The notes: generated by a model from the sequence alone, not told the origin. A DNA stretch of 64,000 bases from Fragum whitleyi (GCA_948146395.1 OX411547.1:59162566-59226565), one strand, 5' to 3'; counted from the first letter of the stretch, positions 50,801 to 55,690 are shown. Numbers and translations are program-made.

Positions 50801-53417
50801 AATAGTTTTTAAAATAAAATGAAAGTAGAACTATATTAAGTAACAATGCTGCCTTTCTGTATGTTTTCATCAGAGAATGAGGTCAAATCCATTTCTTAAG
50901 GGAATATCTGTAATTAACTTATTTGATCATGTACTCATTATTGACAAGGTAAATAGCATCTTACAAGAACAACATAAAAATACTGCCTAACAAGAGCTGT
51001 CACTGTAAGATGACAATGCCCCCGACACCGCTTTGATTTAGAAGTTATGGCCAATGTTAAAGTTTTTGGACGGAATGACGGACGGACGGACAGACGGACG
51101 GACGGACGGACAAGTCAAATTTATGATGCCTCCCTATCGGGGGCATAATAAAAAGTATGACACAACAAATATCATTATCTTACATTGATTATTATCTTAT
51201 TTTTCTGTAAAAACAACTATTGTGATAGCATTGCAATAGTTTCCTGACTATTGCAATACTATTCCAATAGCAACTTTACTATCGCAGTACTATCATGAAA
51301 CTAATTTTGAACTCAATAGTCACCCCTACCTGTTCTTTAGTCTGTTCTAGTGTTAAATTATTGTCTTCTTCCTTTTTCTTCCTCATTTCTCGTTCCTTCT
51401 TCTGTTGTTCCAGCATAGCATCCTGCTCTTGTTCAGCTGAAATTAGTATTGATTGATTGATTGAATGGAGCTTTACGCCGCTTTCAACATTTTTTAATTT
51501 ATATCGCAGCGGCTGGAGCACCTAACAATGGATTCCTGGTATTTCTCTCACCATCACATCCTTTCCTAGCCTCCAGCTGCTGTCTCACATAGGTCAACGG
51601 TTATCAACCCGTTTGTGAGAGACAATTTGTCGGAAAGAATAAGTGCCGCCTTCGGGGATCTCAGGACCTCTTGATTGACAGTCCAACGCGCTACCAACTG
51701 CGCTACTACAGCGCCTCTGAATTTAGTAAGGACATGACTTAATAAAGGGAACATTCCTTATGATGCAAGCATTCTCTGCAAGTTTGAAGTGAATAGAATG
51801 AAAACTGTGGCCACTTTTTCCCTCAATTCTTTACAGACCTGACCCATTATCTTTAAGGAAAATCTGTATATATATTAAGGTAAGTATGATGCAAATTGAA
51901 TGAAAATTATCGATTCTATTACAATGAAGAGGATATTTTGAGCAAATTCTCACAGGGCCTTTTTCCAAAATACATTTAAATGATCTGGACCTTTTTCAAA
52001 AGGAACAATTCTCTCTGTATCTGGACTTTTTTTGAAAGGAACAATCCTTCTCTGTAAGTTTGAAGAAATCCAGATAGAAACTGTGAAATTTGTTAAGACA
52101 AATTTAACAGACAAATGGAAGGAGAAATAAGTCTTAAATTTTGCTCTACTGACCTTCAGACGGAATAGATAATAACAAGAACAAGAGTGCCATCGTCACA
52201 AAATACGCCGCCACTTTGCTGCTGTTTCACGAAAATAATTGTAGACACTACTTATTTTGACAGAACCAAATTGAAAATGACCAAGTTTCATTTAAATCAA
52301 GACAAAAAGTTAGGAGGAGTTGCCTTCACAAGGCTGCAATTTCAATAAGCCCCAGGCACTAAGTTTTAAGGGGGCATAATTCAGGGAAATAAATGAGCCA
52401 TAAAATCCTTGATCCATGTACATCTACAAATTATGGTGATGAAATTGACAAAGTTTCATTTAAATAAAGACAAAAAGTAAGGAAGAGTTGCGTTCAAAAG
52501 GCTGCAATTTCAATAAGCCCTAGCTACTAAGTTTTAAGGGGGCATAATTTAGGGTAAAATTAATGAACCATAAAATCCTTACTTCATGCTCATCTACCAA
52601 TTTCGGTTATAACATCCACCAAGTTTCATTTAGATCCAGCCAGAAACTTAGGAAGAGTTGCATTCACAAGGCTTCAATTTCAATAAGCCCCAGACTAAAT
52701 TTTAAGGGGGCATAACTGAGGCAATAAGCCCCAGAGACTAAGTTTTTAAGGGGCATAACTCAGGCAAAAATAAACAAACCGTAAATTTTTTCCTTCATGC
52801 ACATCTACCAATTGAGGTGATTACATTGACAAAGTTTCAAGAAGATCCAGCCAGAAACTTAGGAGGAGTTGCGTTGACAAGAAAAGTGGACCCAGAGACT
52901 AAGTTATCAAGGGGCATAACTCAGGCAAAAATCAACGAACCGTAAAATCCTTCCTTCATGCACATCTACCAATTGAGGTGATTAAAATGACCAAGTTTCA
53001 AGAAGATCCAGCCAGAACTTCAGGAGGAGTTGCGTTGACAAGAAAAGTGGACCCAGAGACTAAGTTATCAAGGGGCATAACTCAGGCAAAAATCAACGAA
53101 CCGTAAAATCCTTCCTTCATGCACATCTATCAAGTCAGGTGATAACATTGACCAAGTTTCAATAAGACCCAGCCAGAACTTTAGGAGGAGTTGCGTTGAC
53201 AAGAAAAGTGGACGTACGGACGGACGGACGAACGGACAGACGGAGAAGATGACGCCAATATACGTCCGCCTCCGGCGGCGTATAAAAAGCAAAGAGTCAA
53301 TGTTACCTTGTTTTTTCCTCTCCCGTTCATTCATGATGTGCCTTTTTAACTGCTGGTACATCATCTTCGTCATCTTGGGTCTTTCTAACACAGCAGGCAT
53401 ATTGGTAGGTCACAGCT
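29782..53417 (-). CDS. GPS2: GPS2 gene, ten coding exons (spliced)
   Basis: G protein pathway suppressor 2 is a nuclear cofactor that binds NCoR/SMRT, TBL1 and HDAC3 and restrains JNK and inflammatory signalling. The spliced model runs from ATG at 53400 to TGA at 29784 and gives 385 residues (human: 327). Recognition: N-terminus MPAVLERPK then HIMNERERKKQ, matching human MPALLERPK/HIMMERERKRQ; LEQTKEQ and QLKKVLHQE in the coiled coil; SLQQQLQHANEKAGF, matching SLQKQMEHANQQTGF. Residues 1-109 (exons 1-3) are the charged coiled-coil region that in mammals binds TBL1/SMRT; the rest is low-complexity S/Q/P/Y-rich. All nine introns have GT-AG ends and exon phases add up without a break, which is strong support. 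Introns are packed with transposable elements. A 5' UTR exon further upstream is likely but was not located. Confidence 0.93.
29862..30113 (-). mobile_element. ATATGAGCC-ended MITE next to the exon 10 acceptor
   Basis: Arms ATATGAGCCAGTGCGTGACA and TGTCATGCACAGGCTCATAT are inverted; the interior carries the GACTGTGCGGCTGCACAGGCTGGCC hairpin. It lies within the polypyrimidine/branch region of GPS2 intron 9. Confidence 0.75.
30350..30612 (-). mobile_element. tRNA-derived SINE, family 1
   Basis: Tail side TGGAATGGGGTTAAACGC, body ACATTCTTTCCTAGCCTCCAG and TGGTGGAAGACAAACAGTC, head side TTGACAGTCTGATGGGCTACTAAC with a degraded A box. GPS2 intron 9. Confidence 0.75.
30998..32323 (-). mobile_element. 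Family S tandem-core element, 8 units of 156 bp
   Basis: On the minus strand it starts TTAGTCCCCCA with hairpin CCGG-TTA-CCGG and TCTGTCTGTCCGTC. It ends GGTGGGGGACTCCT, hairpin GTATTGC-ATC-GCAATAC (31013-31029 region), then CTTGTTT. GTTGCTAGCAC marks units at 31115, 31268, 31425, 31581, 31737, 31893, 32048 and 32205; spacing 153-157 bp. GPS2 intron 9, sense orientation. Confidence 0.85.
32777..35733. mobile_element. Candidate 3 kb DNA transposon with GTATCGG subterminal repeats
   Basis: GCAGGGTTCTCCCCAG at the left and, inverted, CTGCGGAGAACGCTGC at the right act as terminal repeats. Both ends carry GAAGGCGTA next to them, and the right subterminal region repeats GTATCGG at about 35612, 35633, 35652 and 35683 with an inverted copy CCGATACGCC. 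Flanks (CAATAGG / CTATAGG) may be a mutated target duplication. No transposase frame is recognised; open frames of 60-98 residues at 33704-34036, 34513-34809 and 35062-35492 have no motif I know. A hAT-type element is possible. Confidence 0.5.
35143..35315 (+). mobile_element. Degenerate family 1 SINE
   Basis: AAAGCGCAGTTGGTAGCGAGCCGGACTG keeps the A box, and GGGTTAATAATCGTAAACCTA.GTGAGATAGCAG and GGTTAGGAAAGGATGTG keep the body. The B box is eroded. It lies in the 32777-35733 element. Confidence 0.7.
36160..36412 (+). mobile_element. Eroded E/F-type element
   Basis: GTCCCCCAAACTTAGGAGGTACAATGTATA at the start and GGTGTGGGGTATTAGTCCACTTTGTAACAAGTCTAGT at the end resemble family E/F termini. 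One core unit, like 4150-4290, lies between. The hairpins are decayed. Confidence 0.4.
36572..36646 (-). CDS. GPS2: GPS2 exon 9
   Basis: AATTTCAG|GGAAGT to ACACAG|GTATTT, 75 bases, phase 0-0. It encodes residues 338-362, GSIVTGFSSRSQAPP, TSSYQPSSTQ. Symmetrical, like exon 8. Confidence 0.88.
36814..37254 (+). mobile_element. TAGTGATGGGC-ended MITE
   Basis: CTAGTGATGGGC at the left and GTCCAACATTAG at the right are imperfect inverted ends. The interior matches 6845-7350. A small palindrome (CAGCATGAAACAGTTGTAACTGCC..GGCAGTTACAA..TTAGGCTGAG) near 36975-37040 is nested in it and recurs at 53452-53525. Confidence 0.6.
37275..37532 (-). mobile_element. ATATGAGCC-type MITE
   Basis: ACATGTGAGCCTGTGAGTGACATTTC and GAAATGTCACGTACAGGCTCATAT arms with the GACTGTGCGGATTCACGGACTGGCC interior. 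GPS2 intron 8. Confidence 0.7.
37711..37794 (-). CDS. GPS2: GPS2 exon 8
   Basis: TATAACAG|GCCCAG to GGAAGG|GTATGT, 84 bases, phase 0-0. It encodes residues 310-337, AQIRGVVPIQGQQPGM, IPITLQQDIPGR. Being symmetrical it could be skipped without frame loss. A MITE starts about 15 bases upstream of the acceptor. Confidence 0.88.
37810..38066 (+). mobile_element. MITE with TATAATATGACC ends, copy 2
   Basis: Same element as 213-477, here beginning about 15 bases upstream of the GPS2 exon 8 acceptor. It contains an ATGACGTCAT CRE-like palindrome twice (about 37943 and 37962). Confidence 0.7.
38520..38668. mobile_element. Foldback element
   Basis: GTTTATAGTGTAAGATGGA and TCCATCTTTAACTTAAAC with inner GAACAACAAAAGCTG and CAGCCTTCGTTGTTC arms; same family as 27975-28078. 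It ends 67 bases past the GPS2 exon 7 donor (38734), inside intron 7. Confidence 0.6.
38735..38838 (-). CDS. GPS2: GPS2 exon 7 (conserved C-terminal block)
   Basis: ACATTTCAG|GGTATT to CAACAG|GTCAGA, 104 bases. It encodes residues 275-309, GYLASPHSASISLQQQLQHAN then EKAGFNDEKYKLQQ. This aligns with the human segment GFLQPGGALSLQKQMEHANQQTGFSD, the best conserved block outside the coiled coil. Confidence 0.95.
39015..39892. other. GPS2 intron 6, nothing recognised
   Basis: AT-rich intronic sequence with no repeat end or coding signal that I could identify, apart from a short palindrome ACTATGGTATCCC near 39085-39125 (TCCCATAGTATCCC / GGGATACCATAGGA). Confidence 0.4.
39893..40137 (-). mobile_element. 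ATATGAGCC-type MITE
   Basis: AATGAGCCAGTGCATGACATTTCC and GGAAATGTCACAACCAGGCTTGA arms with the GACTGTGCAGATGCACAGGCTGACC interior. It ends about 28 bases from the GPS2 exon 6 donor. Confidence 0.7.
40165..40401 (-). CDS. GPS2: GPS2 exon 6
   Basis: TATTTCAG|AGCAAG to CAACCAG|GTCTTT, 237 bases. It encodes residues 196-274, KQGSFSQSQQGPSTYVSQP, SFQQASVAYSTSKSPAGKF, SSYPAHYAQHQ and QIQRMQQPG, the S/Q/Y-rich region corresponding to the Q/P/Y-rich middle of vertebrate GPS2. The donor is weak (GTCTTT) but the phase fits exon 7. Confidence 0.9.
40486..41130. other. GPS2 intron 5, nothing recognised
   Basis: No gene or repeat end was identified in this AT-rich stretch. Confidence 0.4.
41131..41400. 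mobile_element. GTGACCTGTCATGC-ended MITE
   Basis: ATGTGACCTGTCATGCAAAAAG and CTTTTGGCATGACAGGTCACAT are inverted ends. The interior carries CAGACTGTGCGGATTGCGTAGGCTGAC. Related pieces are at 6312-6582 and 16194-16446. Confidence 0.75.
41660..41812. mobile_element. Long palindromic foldback element
   Basis: Arms TGTATGAAAAAGAATATCTAA and TTAGATAATCTTTTTCATACA, inner arms GGAAATTGATAATTGTC and GACAATTATCAATTCC around TTGGCAGAGCCTT. The whole element folds on itself. Confidence 0.75.
41862..42163 (+). mobile_element. TTATTAG-type MITE, intact copy
   Basis: CGTATTTCCCCTAATAATAG to TTATTAGAGGAAATACGG inverted ends; inner palindrome GAATTTCCTCTAAACAATCA / TGATTGGTTAGAGGAAATTC. It ends 36 bases from the GPS2 exon 5 donor. 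A third, diverged copy is at about 53600-53945. Confidence 0.75.
42200..42329 (-). CDS. GPS2: GPS2 exon 5
   Basis: ATTACAG|ACTGTG to GATTTTA|GTAAGA, 130 bases, starting in phase 0 and leaving one base. It encodes residues 153-195, TVPNVPVKRQRSPSP, a serine run, and QNKQPPVTMYSHGHPSQPDF. KRQRSPSP is a basic, possibly nuclear-targeting stretch (inference). Confidence 0.9.
42760..43610 (-). mobile_element. Family R tandem-core element, 4 units
   Basis: Minus strand: TTTTTTATACGCCCAAAGGGTCGTAT hairpin, CGTCCGTCTGTC tract; end GGGCGTATATGCGC then a weak GCTCTGCGAAGC stem and TCTTGTT. GTCTTATGCACAACTAGACATCATAG marks units at 42914 (diverged), 43081, 43249 and 43419, period 167-170 bp. GPS2 intron 4, sense orientation. 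Confidence 0.75.
43611..44109. other. GPS2 intron 4, nothing recognised
   Basis: A core-like sentence (TGACCTTGAACTTGGTACCAACAGAAAG..CTTGTC) at about 43857-43900 is related to the family I core; otherwise no feature. Confidence 0.45.
44114..44243 (-). CDS. GPS2: GPS2 exon 4
   Basis: TTTACAG|TGAACTG to GTCAAT|GTAGGT, 130 bases; the first T completes the AG left by exon 3. It encodes residues 109-152, SELMSVQPSYPHHTMPP, SAHSVLHPLGGRPQMYRP and SIMAVN. The donor GTAGGT is chosen over AG|GTTTGA, four bases later, because only it keeps phase with exon 5. Six decayed copies of its 5' part lie upstream in intron 3. Confidence 0.88.
44276..44370 (-). pseudogene. GPS2 exon 4 duplicate 1 (nearest)
   Basis: It repeats the acceptor ATTACAG|TGAACTGATGAGTG and about 95 bases of exon 4 (SYPHHTMPPVSAHSV region), stopping at GGTAAACCATGG. 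It lacks the MYRPSQSIMAVN part and its donor. The offset to exon 4 is 127 bases, not a multiple of three. Confidence 0.75.
44400..44499 (-). pseudogene. GPS2 exon 4 duplicate 2
   Basis: Acceptor TTATTACAG|TGAACTG and the exon 4 5' part ending GGTAGACCACAG; 129 bases (43 codons) from duplicate 1. It is joined on its upstream side to a TTAA MITE (44521-45742). Confidence 0.75.
44521..45742 (-). mobile_element. TTAA MITE split by family I element
   Basis: TTAACCCTTGTCATGCTGAATAAATTTTGG at the left and GGTTCAGCATGACAAGGATTAT at the right. The family I element (44622-45600) is inserted in the run TTTTTATTTT|..|AACTAAAT; the sister MITE at 45855-46087 shows the uninterrupted site. Confidence 0.8.
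44622..45600 (-). mobile_element. Family I tandem-core element
   Basis: On the minus strand it starts TTTTTAGCTCGGCT with nested stems (CTCGG..CCGAG and GTTTT-CGGAG-AAAAC), then a GTCGTCG tract. It ends ACAGCCGAGCGTAG, hairpin GCACC-CGTAGGC-GGTGC (44629-44645), TCTTGTTT. Four core units of 156-163 bp carry TGACCTTGA (TCAAGGTCA on the other strand) several times each, at 44911, 45072, 45228 and 45391. It lies in GPS2 intron 3 in the sense orientation. Confidence 0.8.
45750..45843 (-). pseudogene. GPS2 exon 4 duplicate 3
   Basis: Acceptor ATTACAG|TGAGCTG plus the exon 4 5' part; the order of copy, MITE is the same as for duplicate 2, showing that a copy-plus-MITE unit was itself duplicated. 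Confidence 0.75.
45855..46087 (-). mobile_element. TTAA MITE, left-truncated, in the duplicated unit
   Basis: It continues from ATATATACTAAATTTTGGC without the TTAACCCTTGTCATGC end and stops at TTCAGCATGACAAGAGTTAA. Apart from that loss it is nearly identical to the split MITE at 44521-45742. Confidence 0.75.
46099..46183 (-). pseudogene. GPS2 exon 4 duplicate 4
   Basis: Same acceptor and exon start; an 8-base deletion removes TGTGGTGA (plus strand), shifting the frame after SVQPSYPH. Confidence 0.75.
46222..46318 (-). pseudogene. GPS2 exon 4 duplicate 5
   Basis: Intact 5' part (MSVQPSYPHHTMPP, SAHSVLHPLGGRPQ). Reading runs without a stop through the short spacer into duplicate 4 (offset 135 bases, 45 codons), which produces a 68-residue open frame with the repeat twice. 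Confidence 0.75.
46348..46445 (-). pseudogene. GPS2 exon 4 duplicate 6 (farthest)
   Basis: Acceptor TTATTACAG|TGAACTG; changed at CAACACACTATG and GTGTGGGCC. The spacer to duplicate 5 (CATATTTAATTTAAGTTTGTATTTTACAG) is also found between duplicate 1 and exon 4. Confidence 0.75.
46865..47330 (-). mobile_element. Family 1 SINE interrupted by a family 2 SINE
   Basis: The reverse-oriented family 1 body is split after CCTAACAATGGA (46932) and resumes at ACAATGGATTCCTGG (47200). The head side beyond 47330 is missing. GPS2 intron 3. Confidence 0.85.
46933..47199 (+). mobile_element. tRNA-derived SINE, family 2, with 8 bp target duplication
   Basis: The head GGTGGCCTAGTGGGAAATGC (A box) and GTGGTTTGAGCCCC (B box) form a tRNA-like unit, followed by a tRNA-unrelated body and an A/T-rich tail (CTAAAATAAATAAGTATAAACTT). 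It is flanked by ACAATGGA at 46925-46932 and 47200-47207. Confidence 0.8.
47365..47453 (-). pseudogene. Partial tandem duplicate of GPS2 exon 3
   Basis: The 3' half of exon 3, from CAAGAGAAACATGAGCTG to AACAAAG|GTACCG, is repeated about 125 bases downstream with its donor but without an acceptor. An internal deletion (AAAGTCTTTCAGATG against AAAGTCTTACATCAGGAAGATG) breaks the frame. The duplicated unit includes the intron start GTAC.GTAAA.GAGTC. Confidence 0.8.
47491..47615 (-). CDS. GPS2: GPS2 exon 3
   Basis: CTTTTAG|ATAAGC to ACAAAG|GTACTG, 125 bases, ending with two bases of a codon. It encodes residues 68-108, ISQLEKKLETLKQEKHELF then QLKKVLHQEDE, the end of the coiled coil (human LEEKLLALQEEKHQLF..QLKKVLHEEE). 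A damaged partial duplicate lies just downstream at 47365-47453. Confidence 0.95.
47901..48110 (-). mobile_element. Truncated tandem-core element (3' end plus one unit)
   Basis: CAAGAGATGTTTGCTTAACATTTATGCCCCCAATA is a family M-like 3' end in reverse; the following unit carries GGTTCTTGTGCAATGCACTTCTCTCAATCAGATCTATCCACC as in families J and S. The 5' end is missing. Confidence 0.5.
48112..48240. mobile_element. Half of a GGCCC-ended MITE
   Basis: GAATCTAACAATGAATGAAGCTC, GTGATTTGTGATTTTGA and GAAGTTAAGTAAAACGAGCCC match the right half of the element at 63440-63978. Confidence 0.5.
48250..48782 (-). mobile_element. Family C-type core without ends
   Basis: About three units of 165 bp (ATGACCTCCGCCCATAAAAT at 48335 and 48500; AAGGATCATTCCAGTGAAATT) read as family C cores in reverse. 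The segment abuts the 3' end of the next element at 48783. Confidence 0.5.
48783..50035 (-). mobile_element. Family A/D-type tandem-core element (L)
   Basis: Minus strand: T-run, AGCTCACCT, hairpin GAGCAC-GAA-GTGCTC. End: CTCAGGTGAGCGATCTA, hairpin GGACC-ATCTT-(C)GTCC (48790-48804), TCTTGT. TCTTGATATGAACAAACTTGG marks units at 49001, 49177, 49344, 49521 and 49684 (163-177 bp). GPS2 intron 2, sense orientation. Confidence 0.75.
50036..50131 (-). mobile_element. Solo 5' terminus of family C
   Basis: Reverse strand: TTTTTAGCTCCACTGGCC-GAA-GGCCACTGGGG then CATAACAAT..GTCTGTACCTGCGTCCGTG. It is inserted directly between two other element ends. Confidence 0.65.
50138..50408 (-). mobile_element. 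Family J element, single core unit
   Basis: Reverse strand: TTTTATCCCCT, hairpin GCC-ATTC-GGC, AAAGGGGATATAGTTATG; end GGTGGGGGGTGGCCATTTCCGACACAGCTCTTGG. One J unit lies between. GPS2 intron 2, sense orientation. Confidence 0.7.
50409..50615 (-). mobile_element. Truncated TTAA MITE
   Basis: The right end GGGTTCAGCATGACAAGGGTTAA and the AGCACATATGTGCTGGCTGATC hairpin are present; the left end is lost at the junction with the J element. Confidence 0.7.
50989..51155 (-). mobile_element. Minimal family M-type element, 167 bp
   Basis: Reverse strand: TTTTTATTATGCCCCCGATAGGG, (GTCC)n, GTCGGGGGCATTG, hairpin TGTCA-TCTTACAG-TGACA, GCTCTTGTT. It has termini and the TCCGTC tract but almost no core, the smallest complete example in the window. 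Confidence 0.7.
51330..51436 (-). CDS. GPS2: GPS2 exon 2
   Basis: TTTCAG|CTGAAC to GAACAG|GTAGGG, 107 bases. It encodes residues 32-67, EQEQDAMLEQQKKERE, a run of K/E residues and LEQTKEQ, the coiled coil matching EEEVDKMMEQK..LEETKEQ of human GPS2. A SINE lies only 12 bases upstream of its acceptor, and its target duplication contains the acceptor itself. Confidence 0.95.
51449..51716 (-). mobile_element. Full-length family 1 SINE at the GPS2 exon 2 acceptor
   Basis: Tail (ATTG)n/ATCAATCAATCAA at 51449, body, then tRNA-like head with B-box region near TTGATTGACAGTCC and A box GCGCAGTTGGTAGCGCG (reverse) near 51688-51705. It is flanked by CTGAAATTAGTA (51437-51448) and CTGAATTTAGTA (51717-51728), a 12 bp target duplication with one mismatch. 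Confidence 0.85.
51729..52189. other. GPS2 intron 1, nothing recognised
   Basis: AT-rich with a repeated phrase (CTGGAC.TTTTT.AAAAGGAACAATTC/CCTTCTCTGTA) at about 51980-52060; no gene. Confidence 0.4.
52190..53288 (-). mobile_element. Family Q tandem-core element
   Basis: Minus strand: TTTTTATACG, hairpin CCGCC-GGA-GGCGG, ATATTGGCGTCATC, (TCCG)n; end GGCGGCGTATTTTGTGACGATGGCACTCTTGTT. Core units (CGTAAAATCCTTCCTTCATGC) lie at 52402, 52572, 52783, 52944 and 53105; period 161-170 bp with one 40 bp internal insertion. The 5' end is 18 bases from the GPS2 exon 1 donor. Confidence 0.75.
53307..53417 (-). CDS. GPS2: GPS2 exon 1 (first coding exon)
   Basis: It begins after TTTCCAG (acceptor, AG at 53418-53419) with 17 untranslated bases; the ATG is at 53398-53400, preceded by an in-frame TGA, which fixes the start. 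It encodes residues 1-31, MPAVLERPKMTKMM to ERERKKQ, plus one base, and ends CAAG|GTAACA (phase 1). An upstream AG acceptor implies a separate 5' UTR exon. The family Q element ends only 18 bases past the donor. Confidence 0.92.
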
Positions 53418-53451
53418 CTGGAAATCTGAAGCTAAAAAAAACGCATGTCCA

Positions 53452-53525
53452 TGGCTCAGCATGAAACAGTTGTAACTGCCTATAAGTTTACAGGCAGTTA
53501 TAACTGTACTTTGCTTGGCCACCAA
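53452..53525. repeat. Short palindromic element
   Basis: GCTCAGCATGAAACAGTTGTAACTGCC and GGCAGTTATAACTGTACTTTGCTTGGC are inverted around TATAAGTTTACA. Other copies: about 36975-37040 and a partial at 40425-40485. It lies about 50 bases upstream of the GPS2 exon 1 acceptor. Confidence 0.65.
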
Positions 53526-53599
53526 TGTACAATAATTGCCAAAGACAAACTTGTGCTAAGCTTGAAAGCTTTCACTCATCATTATGCCTTGAGCTACCC

Positions 53600-53945
53600 T
53601 ATTTTCATCAATTAGTGCACCCTCCCAAATAGTAACCCCCCTTCACTATTCACTAAGAAAACCCCACTTCAGTTAATTGAAATTACCTAAATTCTAAGAA
53701 TTTGCCAGTCCTTTTCTTTAAGTAAAGACGAGCTTTTTCTTAACAATTATTTAAATGATTGTTTGATGTTTGTATGTAACAGCCTTAAATGTAGAGGAGA
53801 TTTCTAGCTAAAACTCTATGTTGTTGGTACTCATTTGAAATGTCTCATAGAGACAATTCAAATGATTACCTACAACATAGGTTTTTATCAGGAAATGAAA
53901 ATTTCATAAATGCTTTAATCCCTCTTATCTGGGCCCCTGTTTAAA
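53600..53945 (+). mobile_element. Diverged TTATTAG-type MITE
   Basis: CCCTATTTTCATCAATTAGTGCACCCTCCCAAATAGTAACCCCC, AAGAAAACCCCACTTCAG and GATTGTTTGATGTTTG parallel the layout of 41862-42163. An inner palindrome (CAAATGATTACCTACAACATAG) lies near 53815-53880. Confidence 0.45.
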
Positions 53946-54054
53946 ATGCAATGGCAGTTCCAGGATTTCTGTAAAGGGGGTTCGAACATATAAATATCGA
54001 TAGTGTTTTAAGTGACGCAGGTTTTGCGAGTCTGATACAAATAAATCAGTAGCC

Positions 54055-54165
54055 AAGGCTATCAAAACTATCTTGTGAAGGTCAATAGGACTCTTTTGAA
54101 ATCAACTTCAGAAAAGAATCAAGGAGTCTCAGACTCCTGGTCTCCCCTTAGTGTGGAACCCTGTT
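54055..54165 (+). repeat. Unnamed dispersed repeat, partial
   Basis: AAGGAGTCTCAGACTCCTGG followed by TCTCCCCTTAGTGTGGAACCCTG matches the 3' part of the repeat at 21395-21690. Confidence 0.6.
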
Positions 54166-55299
54166 ATCAATGTTCATGGAAAAGTTATTCATTTGGCACC
54201 ACATAGATGATGTCTAATAGGGAGAAATGAATGAAAGGGGGGTATAAGTGGACAATTTCACTGGTTAGGCACCGAGTCTATCAAGTGCACTCTGAGGGAT
54301 AAATAAGCAACACATGGCAGAGAAGGATGGGGAGGGTGGTGGATTGTAAAACAAGAAAGGCAGCTGTTGAAAGAAAATAAACTGGAAGAATCTTTGCCAA
54401 GTCGGAGGAGACCAGGAAGAAGAAGAAGATCTATCTCTTGCGAGTGTAAAAGGCAGAAGGAAGAAGACCAAAGTCTAATTAAAGATTGTCAAAGACTGAT
54501 GTAACCATACAGTGACAACCACTATAAAATCTGTCCTTCCATCTGCTCGGATCTCTTCACATTCAAAGATGAGTCAAGACTGTACAAAAAATTATTAGGT
54601 CAACTTCCGAAATGGGGACTGGTCACCTCGGCCCATTGGCAACTCGGCCCAACGTATAACTCAGCCCCAATTATTTTATGCCAAAGCCTTCTTATTTTCA
54701 ATTATTTATTCAGTATTTTTACGAAAAAGACAAAAGTATTCAATCTTCACTCAGTCATAAGGATATTTACGTATGCGTCAGAAAATTAAAAAGTTAAATT
54801 GAAATTTAGGGATCATTCTTAGAATCGTACATAATCAAACAATGATTTGATAAAATATTATCAAAAAGTCAAAAATATATCTAAAATTAGTTGATACAGA
54901 TCCGCGGCCGATTGTGAGCATTGACATAAGCAATTCCGATTCTAAGGGCATGTTTGGTTTTGTTTTCCCTGTCTTGAGTTGGAGGCTAGATGATGATTAA
55001 GTACACTCTGTTAATTTTGTATTTGTGAATAAGTAATTCTTCTGGTTGACACTGTTCCGCTTTGATATCACTGATAGTCTTACATTTAGGTTGTAATTAT
55101 GATAGTCCTATTTACTTTGTTAACCTATTTTGATTTTATCATTATAGATAAATTATTATTACTATTGACGTATAAGATAGCAGATTTGACCTGATTCTGC
55201 GGTTTGTTATATATTTTGGTTTGACAGAAAGGATTTAAGTTTCATGGGTGTAACACCCTTTCGGAGGGCATCTCTATTGCTTATTTATAACAGCTCACT

Positions 55300-55690
55300 T
55301 TAAATTTGAAGCATGGTTTCCAGCTTCTGTTTAGCCTAGCCTTGAATCAGTTTACGTTGTTGGCAGTAACTGTTTCGTTAGAAAGTGAGTTCCAAGTATT
55401 AACCACTCTATTGGCAAAACTGAATTTTTTCATTTTAATTTTGACTGATTTTGAACAGCTTCAGACTGTTTCCCGTGGTACTAGTAGCATCCCTCACAGT
55501 AAACACAGGCTTGGACAGTTTATCATAACCGTGTAAGATTTTGAATGTCTGAATAAGGTCTGCTCTTACACGCCTATATTCTAGGGTTGGTAGTCCTAAT
55601 TTTACATATGTTTGATGGAGTATACCTTTTGGGTTGCTCTTCTTCTCAAAGCAAGCCAATAGTTTTTAAGCAGACCTAGAAATTTCTAGT
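55300..55690 (-). pseudogene. LINE C-terminal fragment (different family)
   Basis: The minus frame reads LGLPTLEYRRVRADLIQTFKI, the conserved segment after the RT thumb in jockey/CR1-like elements. After a frameshift near 55440 it continues as KMKKFSFANRVVNTWNSL, the usual C-terminal motif. It is a decayed 3' portion and continues the fragment at 56132-56260. Confidence 0.8.

Noticed and set aside
53068..53400. 110-residue frame starting MPAVLERPK
   Set aside because: Only the first 31 residues are exon 1 of GPS2; the rest is intron and family Q element beyond the GT donor at 53305-53306.
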